Notes: generated by a model not told the origin, from the letters alone. A DNA stretch of 64,000 bases from Corynebacterium zhongnanshanii (GCF_014490575.1 NZ_CP061033.1:186001-250000); one strand, 5' to 3'; counted from the stretch's first letter, positions 27,135 through 35,270 are shown. Translations and numbers: made by a program.

Positions 27135-27971
27135 CTAAAGATTTTTAGTGCCATCGCCTATCTCAATCTTTGGCCGCCGATACACGCTTTTGACGTGCTC
27201 AATCAAGTCATCGGCAGCCTCAGTGTTCCCGCGGGCAGTGCGCGCTGTCCATTTGTTGTACAGCAGTGCAATGCTGTCCACATCCCCATCCGCGATGATT
27301 TCACCATCGTGCAGCCATATAGCGCGGGTGCACATGGAACGAATAGAGGACATCGCGTGGGAGACAAGGAAAATCGTGCCCGCGTCCTGCAAAAACGCGG
27401 ACATTCTGCGCTGCGCCTTTTCCGTGAAACTGGCATCACCCGTGCCTAAGGCCTCGTCAATGAGCAGTAAATCCCTTTGCAGTGCGGTGGAAATAGCGAA
27501 TTTCAGGCGCGCACCCATGCCGGAGGAATAGGTCTTCATCGGGCGATCCACGGCTTTCCCAATGTCCGCGAAGTCCACGATCTCCTCCGTGAGGCGGGGG
27601 ATATCCTCATCGGCAGCGCCCTGGGCCAGCAGGCCTAAGCGGATGTTCTTGTATCCGCTCAGCCGCGGCTGCAACGCCGCGGAGACATTCAGGAGGGTAG
27701 GGGTGGCGTTCACCCAAATATCGCCATGATCCGGTGCCTCGTTGCCGGCGATCAGCCTCATCAACGTGGACTTTCCCGAGCCGTTCCGGCCGATCACCCC
27801 AATGCATTCGCCCGTGCTGGCGTACATGCTGACGTTGTTGAGGGCGCGCACGTACTTCTTCTCATTGGTCATGCTGGCCAACGGGCGGTTGAAGATGCTG
27901 CTCTTGTTATCCGCGCGGTAGACGCGGGAGACATTGCGGACAACAACAGAGGGCTTATCTAACGCGTGCAT
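27135..27971 (-). CDS. wzt: ABC transporter ATPase for polysaccharide export (Wzt)
   Basis: The 278-residue ATPase has Walker A GRNGSGKST at residues 61-69, a signature reading YSSGMGARLKFA, and Walker B LLLIDEAL followed by the H-loop FLVSHA. It resembles Wzt and TagH of polysaccharide and teichoic-acid exporters. The expected start is the ATG at 27969-27971, inside the end of the permease gene (17-base overlap), which signals tight coupling; a longer upstream frame is not family-like. The C-terminus ends soon after the ATPase core, so there is no large carbohydrate-binding domain as in O9a Wzt. Confidence 0.88.
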   Translation of the reverse strand: MHALDKPSVVVRNVSRVYRADNKSSIFNRPLASMTNEKKYVRALNNVSMYASTGECIGVIGRNGSGKSTLMRLIAGNEAPDHGDIWVNATPTLLNVSAALQPRLSGYKNIRLGLLAQGAADEDIPRLTEEIVDFADIGKAVDRPMKTYSSGMGARLKFAISTALQRDLLLIDEALGTGDASFTEKAQRRMSAFLQDAGTIFLVSHAMSSIRSMCTRAIWLHDGEIIADGDVDSIALLYNKWTARTARGNTEAADDLIEHVKSVYRRPKIEIGDGTKNL

Positions 27972-28881
27972 ACTGTGATTCACCTCGCCAGAAGTACAAG
28001 AATCCGATGATGAGCACCGCAAGAGTCCACAGGACCATTGTGGACCACCGCTCCAGGCTGGGCGCGTTGCCGTACATAATCGCGTGCCGCAGAGAGTCCA
28101 GGAATATATACGCCGGGTTGTGCTCCATGATGTTTCGAACACGAGGGATGGCGTCGAATCGCTCGATGGAGAAAAAGATACCGGATACGTAGAACCACGC
28201 GCGATTCACATAAAAGATCAGTTTTTTCGCATCAGGAATGAACGCGGTGAGGCGCGCGGTGGCGAAGGACAGGCCTAGCGCGAACAGGTTCATCAGTAGA
28301 AAGATCGGAATCACGAGCACGATCGTCCAGTGCAGCGGCTCCTCATGCTGAAACGCTAGCGCGGCGGCCACGGCCAACGCAGCGGGGATCAGGCTCATGA
28401 GCAGGTAGCGCAGGGATTCGCCGAGCACCAGGGACGCCCGGGGGAAGTTGAACGTGCGCAGCAACGCACGCGATCGCTGGATCAGCCCCGACCCGTTCGT
28501 CAGCCCCTTGGACAGCGTGGAGAAGAAGATGATTCCGATGATGAGGAACCCCACGAAGTTCTCAATCCCGCGGGAGGTGTTCAACACCACGCCGAACAGC
28601 ACGCCGTACATCGCGATGCGCAGCAGGGGCTCCAGGATGGTCCAGAGGCGGCCCAGGAACATGTCGTCGTTATCGGCGATGGCCCGGTAACGCGCGTTGA
28701 GGTAGGTGAACTTCCGGTAGCGCCACATCTGGCGGAGGTAACTGCGTAAGGTGACGTGCGTGTGGTGCTTGGTGAGCCTCCGAGCATCCGCGCGCACAGC
28801 CCGTGGCGCATTCGGATGCTCCGCGTCCGGGTGCTCGCTGCGCAGGCGCGCGACGGCGGCTAGTTCCTGGTCATCTCTCAT
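27955..28881 (-). CDS. wzm: ABC-2 type polysaccharide export permease (Wzm)
   Basis: The 308-residue protein has a polar N-terminal extension of about 55 residues, then six hydrophobic helices of the ABC-2 permease type, with FLGRLWTILEPLLRIAMYGVLFG at the first. Its C-terminal codons overlap the ATPase gene. Together the pair should move a lipid-linked glycan across the plasma membrane. It starts three bases after the hydrolase-like gene, so these genes form one operon. The convergent WecB/WecC arm supplies the probable substrate. Confidence 0.87.
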   Translation of the reverse strand: MRDDQELAAVARLRSEHPDAEHPNAPRAVRADARRLTKHHTHVTLRSYLRQMWRYRKFTYLNARYRAIADNDDMFLGRLWTILEPLLRIAMYGVLFGVVLNTSRGIENFVGFLIIGIIFFSTLSKGLTNGSGLIQRSRALLRTFNFPRASLVLGESLRYLLMSLIPAALAVAAALAFQHEEPLHWTIVLVIPIFLLMNLFALGLSFATARLTAFIPDAKKLIFYVNRAWFYVSGIFFSIERFDAIPRVRNIMEHNPAYIFLDSLRHAIMYGNAPSLERWSTMVLWTLAVLIIGFLYFWRGESQYARVR

Positions 28882-28884
28882 GGC

Positions 28885-29733
28885 CTACAGCCCCTGTGCC
28901 AGCCGGTCCAGGTGCGTGTTGATCGCCTTGAGCGTCTGGTTTTTCCCTAGCGGGTTGTGCCCCAGGTTCTTGTCACTGTACGGGGACACGGTAACTGTAG
29001 GGGTTTTGTTCTCCACGTCGATCTCCCGCAGCTCGTTCAAAAACGGGATGAAGTGGTTGTTGAAGTCGCCGTCGCTGGCGATGTTGGTGAGCATCTCCAT
29101 CGGCGGGATGTAGTTCTCCTTGGCGAACAGGGAGACGATGTTGATGCGCCAGTCGAATTCTTCCTTGGCTTGCTCCGCGGTGCGCCCCTCGAACACGTCG
29201 CGCAGCAGCGCGTTGACGTACGCGGGTGCGTAGCGGGACCAGTCCAGCTGGGGGTTGTTGACCAGGGCGTAGCTGCCTTTATCCAGGGTGGCGGTGGCGG
29301 CTGCTTGGAATCCGCCGGCGGAGCTGCCGTAGTGCAGCGTGTGGGCGGGGTCGGCCAGCTCAAAGGCCTCGCGGACGTGGTTGAGGATGGTGACGTAGTC
29401 CGGGATGGCCCAGCGTTCCAGGCTGCCTTGTCCCCATCCGATGGTCAGGCGGGTGTTCTGGACCAGCGTGGGGTCTGCGATGTGGATGCTGTCTGCGTTG
29501 ATGTCGTCCAGCCAGGTGGAGCGTTGGAAGACGATGCCGTCCGGGGCTTTGGCGCGGACCAGGGCACCGTTGTAGAACGCGGCCAGGACGTTGCGGCTGG
29601 TGTGCCTTTTCCGCACGAGGACTGGGATTTTTTGCTCGTCGATCTGGACCAGGGCGCGGTATTCTGTGAATCCTTCGCCTTCCAGGGTGGGCTCTAGTGA
29701 TGGAGTGAGCTCAGTGAGCTGGATAGGGTCCAT
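28885..29733 (-). CDS. Alpha/beta-hydrolase-like protein in export operon
   Basis: The 282-residue protein carries a nucleophile elbow GSSAG at residues 136-140, so Ser138 is the likely nucleophile. A late NLGHNPLGKN segment provides a possible catalytic His. It has no signal peptide or membrane helix. Proteins of this kind occur in glycan and accessory-secretion loci, sometimes as acetyl transferases or esterases. Here it leads the exporter operon and could acylate or deacylate the glycan inside the cell. The exact family is not recognised with confidence, so the product name is deliberately broad. Confidence 0.6.
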   Translation of the reverse strand: MDPIQLTELTPSLEPTLEGEGFTEYRALVQIDEQKIPVLVRKRHTSRNVLAAFYNGALVRAKAPDGIVFQRSTWLDDINADSIHIADPTLVQNTRLTIGWGQGSLERWAIPDYVTILNHVREAFELADPAHTLHYGSSAGGFQAAATATLDKGSYALVNNPQLDWSRYAPAYVNALLRDVFEGRTAEQAKEEFDWRINIVSLFAKENYIPPMEMLTNIASDGDFNNHFIPFLNELREIDVENKTPTVTVSPYSDKNLGHNPLGKNQTLKAINTHLDRLAQGL

Positions 29734-29814
29734 GGTTGCCTTTCCGTGGGAGGTGGGATGTGCTGTGAAAAGTTACTCAATGAAAGCTAATTGGCTGTCA
29801 TTTTCAGCTTGATA

Positions 29815-29829
29815 TAGGTAGTCTACCTA
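29815..29829. promoter_or_regulatory. Palindrome upstream of exporter operon
   Basis: TAGGTAG and CTACCTA form a perfect 7-bp inverted repeat around one base, 82 bases before the start of the leftward operon. It has the size and position of an operator, but the regulator is unknown. Confidence 0.4.
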
Positions 29830-29969
29830 ATGGGGTCCTTATATGGGCTGAATGGTGGCCGCCGTGGGGGTTGGGCAATGCTGCAGAGGCGGGGGTTGCT
29901 GGCGTGAATCATTTATGAATTCGACGCCGCCGCGCATTCTCACAGCGCGCCAATGAGCATGAATTGGCG

Positions 29970-29985
29970 TGTGATATGCGTCACC
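29970..29985. promoter_or_regulatory. GlxR-like (CRP-type) site upstream of module 1
   Basis: TGTGATATGCGTCACC contains the full GTGA-N6-TCAC core bound by GlxR, the corynebacterial cAMP-responsive regulator. It is 200 bases upstream of the module 1 surface-protein ATG, and a counterpart lies about 180 bases upstream of module 2. Confidence 0.55.
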
Positions 29986-29986
29986 T

Positions 29987-29996
29987 CCCCCCCCCC
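29987..29996. repeat. Ten-C homopolymer tract
   Basis: Ten consecutive C bases follow the GlxR-like site by one base. Such tracts are prone to slippage and can change promoter spacing. No equivalent tract occurs before module 2. Confidence 0.8.
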
Positions 29997-30185
29997 GATG
30001 GGAAGGTATTTTTTTGAAAAGTGTTAGATATTTGACGTGTTCAAAAGTATTAATATTCAGGCGTTTTATTTTCTTGCGATTCTCATACAAAATGGTTTTA
30101 TTTTGTAGCATAATGTACAGTGGGGGTAGCCTAAGCTAGTTTCTACATAATGCTGGGTTGTAGCTGTGCGTGTTATGAAATTCGC

Positions 30186-31907
30186 ATGAGAATGTTTAAG
30201 CGAGGTGCCACGCTCTTTGGCACAATGGCCCTGACTGCAGCGATGGTGACATCGCCTTTGGCTCACGCGGAAGTCCCTTCGGATAATATTCACGGTTCTT
30301 TCGGTGGAGTGAATGTGGATACCGGTAAGGCTGAAGTGGACAATATCGGTGATACCACCGAGGTGAAGTGGCAGGTTCAGCTGTCGAAACTGCTGTCTTC
30401 TTCGGATCACAAACACACATCCAGTCATACGCAGATTCTGATTCCGAATACTGTGGATGTGACGTCTATTCGCTTGACGCATCGCCCGATGACAACGACT
30501 GATGATGAGAACTTTAACGCTGGAAAGTACGAGAGTTCGGTTCCGGCTAAGGAAGTGAGCTACGAAGTGCCGATCATCCCGGTGACTCCAGGATCTGACG
30601 TTGAGGAGGACTTCACTCCGGACCAAGAGGCGCGGGAAGAATATGGAGTCTCGCCATTCTTCAAGAGTCCAATTGGGACTAATAATCCAAATGATGCTGA
30701 TAATGAGGAGACATTTGGTTATCTACAATACGGCGTGACCCCATCGCCGTATCCTGATCAGCCGGGATGGAACGCCTATCAAGTAGTGCTGGATAACGTT
30801 GGCATCTACACCTTTGAGGTGACGGGTACCACGAAGTCGGTGGGGAAGGATACGTACATCCCTATCCGTGCCGATAATGCTCTGTGGCGCTGCTTCTCGG
30901 AAGGTCAAACCCCTGTTCGTCCAAGTTCAGCTTATGACGATGGCTGCCAGTCCTTGAAGGATTACGCGTGGGCTCGTACCGATGAGTTGCCACCCGTGAC
31001 CACCGCGGAGCAGGACGAGGAGACCCGCGCAAAGATCGTTCGCCTCTACGAGGATCAGGGAACACGCCATGGCCTGACGGGTGTGGGTACGTGTGCCGTG
31101 ACCCGGAACACCGATCGTTTTGACACCATCTCTACTGATATTGAGCAGGCGGGCGCAGACAAGATCGGCCAATTTACGCGTCAGTTCAACCTTCATGCCA
31201 ACATTGCCGTGACCTACATCGGTTCGTTGACCGGCCCCGAGGATAACTGCGACCAGGGCTTCTATCACATTCAGGTGAAGGATAAGCCTGAAGATGAGCC
31301 AACCGAGGACGTGACCGAGGAGACCACGGAGGAAACCACCGAGGCGGCTCCTGACGAGTCCACCTCCGAGCCATCGGACGAGCCGACCACGAAGCCTTCC
31401 GAAGAAACCTCTGAGGAGATGACGGACGACTCTACCGAAGAATCCACTTCGGAAGAGTCCACCACGGAACCGAGCACGGAGGAGTCCACCGAAGAAACCA
31501 CGGAGGACACCACCGAGGAATCTACCGAGAAGCCTTCGGGCAAGCCGTCCGAGGAAACCTCTGAGGAGTCCACCACGGAGCCATCGGAGGAGGCAACCAC
31601 GAAGCCTGCCGAGAAGCCTTCGGACGAGTCTTCCGAGAAGACGACCGACAAGCCTTCCGACAAGGAAGAGTATGAGGGCGGCAAAAAGCAGAGCCCAACC
31701 GAGCGCGAGACTCCGGTCAAGCCAGTGACTCCTCCGAAGGACGTCACCCCGAACGACATGCAGCAGGAGACCATCCTGCAGAAGGAGACCAAGAAGCACT
31801 CCAAGTCGTCCAAGACCTCCAGCTCCAACGACTCTTCTCAGGAGCCAAAGTCTAAGTCCACGCAGGGTCCACGCGTTGCTACCGGCGGAAGCGTCGTGGC
31901 AGCCTAA
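30186..31907 (+). CDS. Secreted Thr/Glu-rich surface protein, module 1
   Basis: The 573-residue protein starts MRMFKRGATLFGTMALTAAM, a signal peptide probably cleaved after AHA near residue 28. A globular region to about residue 370 contains four or more Cys (WRCF, DGCQ, GTCAV and DNCDQ), which may form disulfides. It is followed by about 150 residues of Thr/Glu/Ser/Pro repeats resembling a stalk. The C-terminus is KETKKHSKSSK, then GPRVATGGSVVAA. There is no LPXTG or membrane anchor. The first 370 residues closely match the protein at 32941-34602. ATG at 30192 is an alternative start. The next gene encodes a sortase-like lipoprotein, so this is probably its substrate. Confidence 0.75.
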   Translation: MRMFKRGATLFGTMALTAAMVTSPLAHAEVPSDNIHGSFGGVNVDTGKAEVDNIGDTTEVKWQVQLSKLLSSSDHKHTSSHTQILIPNTVDVTSIRLTHRPMTTTDDENFNAGKYESSVPAKEVSYEVPIIPVTPGSDVEEDFTPDQEAREEYGVSPFFKSPIGTNNPNDADNEETFGYLQYGVTPSPYPDQPGWNAYQVVLDNVGIYTFEVTGTTKSVGKDTYIPIRADNALWRCFSEGQTPVRPSSAYDDGCQSLKDYAWARTDELPPVTTAEQDEETRAKIVRLYEDQGTRHGLTGVGTCAVTRNTDRFDTISTDIEQAGADKIGQFTRQFNLHANIAVTYIGSLTGPEDNCDQGFYHIQVKDKPEDEPTEDVTEETTEETTEAAPDESTSEPSDEPTTKPSEETSEEMTDDSTEESTSEESTTEPSTEESTEETTEDTTEESTEKPSGKPSEETSEESTTEPSEEATTKPAEKPSDESSEKTTDKPSDKEEYEGGKKQSPTERETPVKPVTPPKDVTPNDMQQETILQKETKKHSKSSKTSSSNDSSQEPKSKSTQGPRVATGGSVVAA

Positions 31908-31914
31908 GGCGCGT

Positions 31915-31956
31915 GCCGTTAAGGAATGATCGTGAGCCGTTAAGGAATGACCGTGA
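31915..31956 (+). repeat. 21-bp tandem repeat over a ribosome site
   Basis: Two copies of GCCGTTAAGGAATGANCGTGA (31915-31935 and 31936-31956) differ at one base. Each contains AAGGA and possible ATG and GTG starts. The second copy holds the true start of the sortase-like gene; module 2 has one copy only. Confidence 0.75.
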
Positions 31957-32588
31957 AAAAACTAGTTGGTGCAGTGGGAGTAGCTTTGCTGCTCACCATG
32001 ACCACTGCCTGCAGTGACGACAAGCATGATGAGGCTGCGGCCGAGGTCACCTACGATAACGCCCCCGAGGGTGAGGTGTACCGTGACCTCAAGGGCAACC
32101 CGGTGGATCGCTCGAACGCGGACAATGCTGGTGTGAGCCCTGCAGAGATGAACCAGGTCACCGAAACCGGCGAGCGCTTTGCGATCCCATCGCTCAAGCT
32201 GAGCGTGAAGTTGGGGTCGGTCACCTCCTTCAATGGGGTGATTGAGCCGCTGAACTACACGGATGCCTTTGTTGTGTCTGACTATTCGGATGGCTATAGC
32301 AACCCCGAGGATGGGTCGGTTACTGTGGTGGCTCACGCTCTGGATCGTGGAGGTTATGCTCCTGGCAATTATGTGTTTGACACTGCCACGCATAAGTCCT
32401 TGGTGGAGGACGGCCAGATCATCGCCGCGGGCCCAGGGATCTTCAAGATCACGGAGCAGCGGACGGTGAAGAAGGCTGATATGCCGGGGCAGGCGTCCAT
32501 TTGGAATAACCAGCCCCGCACCCTTCACTTCATCACCTGCGTGCCGAACAGCGATGAAAACTTCGTCATCACTGCAGAACGCGTCTAA
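31953..32588 (+). CDS. Class F-like sortase lipoprotein, module 1
   Basis: The 211-residue protein has a short signal with Cys20 as the lipid site (LLTMTTAC; the residue at -3 is Thr, not the usual Leu). The domain follows the sortase plan: FAIPSL near residue 77, His128 in TVVAHALD, Cys196 in LHFITC and Arg210 at the end. This catalytic triad and the LHFITC motif suggest an active transpeptidase anchored outside the membrane. I chose GTG 31953 because AAGGA is well spaced and module 2 starts identically; ATG 31947 would add two residues. It follows the surface-protein gene by 45 bases. Target motif unknown. Confidence 0.75.
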   Translation: MKKLVGAVGVALLLTMTTACSDDKHDEAAAEVTYDNAPEGEVYRDLKGNPVDRSNADNAGVSPAEMNQVTETGERFAIPSLKLSVKLGSVTSFNGVIEPLNYTDAFVVSDYSDGYSNPEDGSVTVVAHALDRGGYAPGNYVFDTATHKSLVEDGQIIAAGPGIFKITEQRTVKKADMPGQASIWNNQPRTLHFITCVPNSDENFVITAERV

Positions 32589-32602
32589 GTTCTAGCGTTT
32601 CG

Positions 32603-32648
32603 CCCCAGAAGTTGTCGCCTTGGTGGAGGTGATGAGCTTCTGGGGTTT
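32603..32648 (+). terminator. Terminator after module 1
   Basis: CCCCAGAAG pairs with CTTCTGGGG around a 25-base loop and is followed by TTT, 15 bases after the sortase-like gene. Confidence 0.6.
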
Positions 32649-32743
32649 CTGCATGCGATAGTGCAGTATTGTTGCTACTTTCGCGGGGGTTTAGCGCGGG
32701 GGCTATTTGAGGAACTCTGTGTGCAGAGTCTTGTTGGTTTGAT

Positions 32744-32759
32744 TGTGATTATGATCACG
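32744..32759. promoter_or_regulatory. GlxR-like (CRP-type) site upstream of module 2
   Basis: TGTGATTATGATCACG matches the GTGA-N6-TCAC core and lies about 182 bases before the module 2 surface-protein ATG. The same type of site at a similar distance precedes module 1. Confidence 0.55.
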
Positions 32760-32940
32760 GGCGCCCCCGGCTGGAGAGTTGTTGCGGAGACAAGTCTAAC
32801 TAAAAGTATAGGTATCCAGGCTTTTAATATTTACTCAGCGATCGGAAACTATGTCGCTTGAGACTCCAGTCAAAAGCGGGGGTAGCTGGAAGTGCTTGCG
32901 GGGGATAGGTGACTACAGCTGAGTGTGTTATTAATTTGGC

Positions 32941-34602
32941 ATGAGAATGTTTAAGCGAGGTGCCACGCTCTTCGGCACGATGGCCCTGACTGCAGCGATG
33001 GTGACATCGCCTTTGGCGGGTGCTCAGCACGAGCTCCCTTCGGACAACGTACACGGATCCTGGGGCGGGGCAAACGTGGATACAGGTAAGACTGAGGTGG
33101 ACAATATTGGTGACACCACTGAGGTGAAGTGGCAGGTTCAGTTGTCGAAACTGCTGTCTTCTTCGGACTACAATCAAGTGTCTAATCGTGCTCAGATTCT
33201 CATTCCGGACACGGTGGATGTGACGTCTATTCGCTTGACGCACCGTCCGGTGACGACGACTGATGATGAGAACTTTAACGCTAAAAAGTATGAGAGCTCG
33301 CTTCCGGCTAAGGAAGTGAGCTACGAGGTGCCTATCATCCCAGTGAGCCCAGAAACTGGCCTTGCCGAGGACTTCACTCCGGACCAGGAGGCGCGGGAAG
33401 AATATGGAGTCTCGCCATTCTTCAAGAGTCCTATTGGAGACAAGGATTACAATGATGGTGAGACATTTGCGAATATACAATACGGTGTAACCCCATCGCC
33501 GTATCCTGATCAGCCGGGGTGGAACGCCTATCAGGTGGCGCTGGATCACGCCGGCGTCTACACCTTCGAGGTCACGGGTACCACGAAGTCGGTGGGGAAG
33601 GATACCTACATTCCTATCCGTGCTGACAGTGCCATGTGGCGTTGCTACCAGGAAGGTGGAAACCCGGTTGGTCCTAATTCCAGTTATGATGACGGCTGCC
33701 TGTCCTTGAAGGATTACTCGTGGGCTCGTACCGATGAGTTGCCGCCCGTGACCACCGCCGAGCAGGACGAGGAGACTCGCGCGAAGATCGTTCGCCTGTA
33801 CGAGGATCAGGGTACGCGCCATGGCCTGACGGGTGTGGGCAAGTGTGCGGTGACCCGGAATACGGAACGTTTTGACACCATCTCTACTGATATTGAGCAG
33901 GCGGGCGCAGACAAGATCGGCCAATATACGCGTCAGTTCAACCTTCACGCCAACATCGCCGTGACCTACACCGGCTCGTTGACCGGCCCCGAGGACAACT
34001 GCGACCAGGGCTTCTACCACATCACGCTGAGGTCGAAGCCTGCGGAGACTCCGGATGAAACCACCGAGGAAACCACGGAAGTAACTCCAGAAGAGACCAC
34101 CGCGGAGACCACCGAAGAGCCCACCACGGACAGCGCCACCGAGGAGACCACCACCGAGCCCACCTCGGAAGAGTCCACCACGGAGGACAGCACCGACGAA
34201 AGCACGGAGGATCCTGCCGAGGGGTCTACTGAAGGATCCACCGAGGAGGCCACCACCGAGCCCACGGAGGCAACCACCACGGAGCCTACGGAGGAGCCGA
34301 CCACCGCTCCCACCGAGAAGTCTTCGGAAGAACCAACGTCTAAGCCTTCCGGCAAACCATCGGGCAAGCCGGCCGATAAGGAAGGTTCTGACGACGGTGA
34401 GAAGGAAAGCCCTGCCGATCGGGAAACCCCGATTAAGCCGGTTAAGCCTCCTAAGAAGGTGAACCCGAACGAAAAGCAGCCGGAGACCATCTTGCAGAAG
34501 GAGACCAAGAAGCACTCCAAGTCTTCTAAGGGATCCTCTCAGGAGTCGAAGTCCTCGAAGGGCCCACGCGTCTCCACCGGCGGAAGGATCGTTGCAGCCT
34601 AA
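32941..34602 (+). CDS. Secreted Thr/Glu-rich surface protein, module 2
   Basis: The 553-residue paralogue of the protein at 30186-31907 has the same signal sequence and a strongly conserved globular part (for instance VDVTSIRLTHRP and the run ELPPVTTAEQDEETRAKIVR), again with paired Cys. The Thr/Glu stalk (about residues 365-480) differs in sequence and length, as expected of repeat-rich segments. The end is GPRVSTGGRIVAA, following KETKKHSKSSK. Near-identical DNA at the 5' end indicates recent duplication or gene conversion. Likely handled by the following sortase-like protein. Function could be adhesion or wall structure; this is inference. Confidence 0.75.
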   Translation: MRMFKRGATLFGTMALTAAMVTSPLAGAQHELPSDNVHGSWGGANVDTGKTEVDNIGDTTEVKWQVQLSKLLSSSDYNQVSNRAQILIPDTVDVTSIRLTHRPVTTTDDENFNAKKYESSLPAKEVSYEVPIIPVSPETGLAEDFTPDQEAREEYGVSPFFKSPIGDKDYNDGETFANIQYGVTPSPYPDQPGWNAYQVALDHAGVYTFEVTGTTKSVGKDTYIPIRADSAMWRCYQEGGNPVGPNSSYDDGCLSLKDYSWARTDELPPVTTAEQDEETRAKIVRLYEDQGTRHGLTGVGKCAVTRNTERFDTISTDIEQAGADKIGQYTRQFNLHANIAVTYTGSLTGPEDNCDQGFYHITLRSKPAETPDETTEETTEVTPEETTAETTEEPTTDSATEETTTEPTSEESTTEDSTDESTEDPAEGSTEGSTEEATTEPTEATTTEPTEEPTTAPTEKSSEEPTSKPSGKPSGKPADKEGSDDGEKESPADRETPIKPVKPPKKVNPNEKQPETILQKETKKHSKSSKGSSQESKSSKGPRVSTGGRIVAA

Positions 34603-34627
34603 GGCGTGCGCGCGTTAAGGAATCACT

Positions 34628-35263
34628 GTGAAAAAACTACTTGGTGCAGTAGGGGTCACCCTACTACTGACCATGACCGCCGCCTGCAGCGACGATAAGC
34701 ACGACGAGACTGCGGCCGAAGTCACCTACGATAACGCTCCTGACGACGGCGTGTATCGCGACCTCAAGGGCAACCCGGTGGACCGTTCGAACGCGGACAA
34801 TGCTGGTGTGAGCCCTGCAGAGATGAACCAGGTCACCGAAACCGGAGAGCGTTTTGCGATCCCGTCGCTCAAGCTGAATGTGAAGTTGGGGTCGGTCACA
34901 TCCTTCAATGGAGTGATTGAGCCACTGAACTACACGGATGCTTTTGTTGTGTCGGATTACTCGGACGGCTACAGCAACCCCGAGGACGGGTCCGTCACCG
35001 TGGTGGCCCACGCCCTGGACCGCGGCGGCTACGCTCCAGGAAACTATGTGTTCAATACCGAGACGCATAAATCCTTAGTGGAGGACGGCCAGATCGTTGC
35101 TGCGGGCCCGGGGATTTTCAAGATCACGGAGCAGCGGACGGTGAAGAAGGCTGATATGCCGGGGCAGGCGTCCATTTGGAATAACCAACCCCGCACACTG
35201 CACTTCATTACGTGCGTGCCGAACAGTGATGAGAACTTCGTCATCACCGCAGAACGTGTGTAA
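34628..35263 (+). CDS. Class F-like sortase lipoprotein, module 2
   Basis: The 211-residue product is very similar to the module 1 sortase, with the lipid Cys20 (LLTMTAAC) and the same His, Cys (LHFITC) and terminal Arg. The GTG start is eight bases after AAGGA. Most differences fall in the first 45 residues and around residue 85, so the catalytic core is kept under selection. It may serve both surface proteins or only its neighbour. It ends 28 bases before the convergent AbgT gene. Confidence 0.75.
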   Translation: MKKLLGAVGVTLLLTMTAACSDDKHDETAAEVTYDNAPDDGVYRDLKGNPVDRSNADNAGVSPAEMNQVTETGERFAIPSLKLNVKLGSVTSFNGVIEPLNYTDAFVVSDYSDGYSNPEDGSVTVVAHALDRGGYAPGNYVFNTETHKSLVEDGQIVAAGPGIFKITEQRTVKKADMPGQASIWNNQPRTLHFITCVPNSDENFVITAERV

Positions 35264-35270
35264 ACCACAA

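Larger units (their letters stand above)
29734..30185. other. Divergent regulatory gap before surface module 1
   Basis: No gene is visible in these 452 bases. They hold a 15-base near-palindrome (29815-29829), a GlxR-like site (29970-29985), a ten-C run (29987-29996), and an AT-rich stretch up to the first surface-protein start. They must contain the promoters of both the exporter operon and surface module 1. Confidence 0.7.
32589..32940. other. Gap between the two surface modules
   Basis: The 352 bases hold the terminator of module 1 at its left, a GlxR-like site (32744-32759) and the module 2 promoter region. A TTATTAAT stretch lies just before the ATG. The 20 bases before the module 2 ATG resemble those before module 1. 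No gene is evident. Confidence 0.7.

Noticed and set aside
31321..31680. Thr/Glu repeats as a CRISPR-like or satellite array
   Set aside because: The repeats are in frame, irregular in length and code for a stalk. They lack uniform repeat and spacer units.
32824..34515. 563-codon leftward frame opposite the module 2 surface protein
   Set aside because: The rightward protein has a signal peptide and a paralogue; the leftward product is an antisense shadow of the Thr/Glu repeats.
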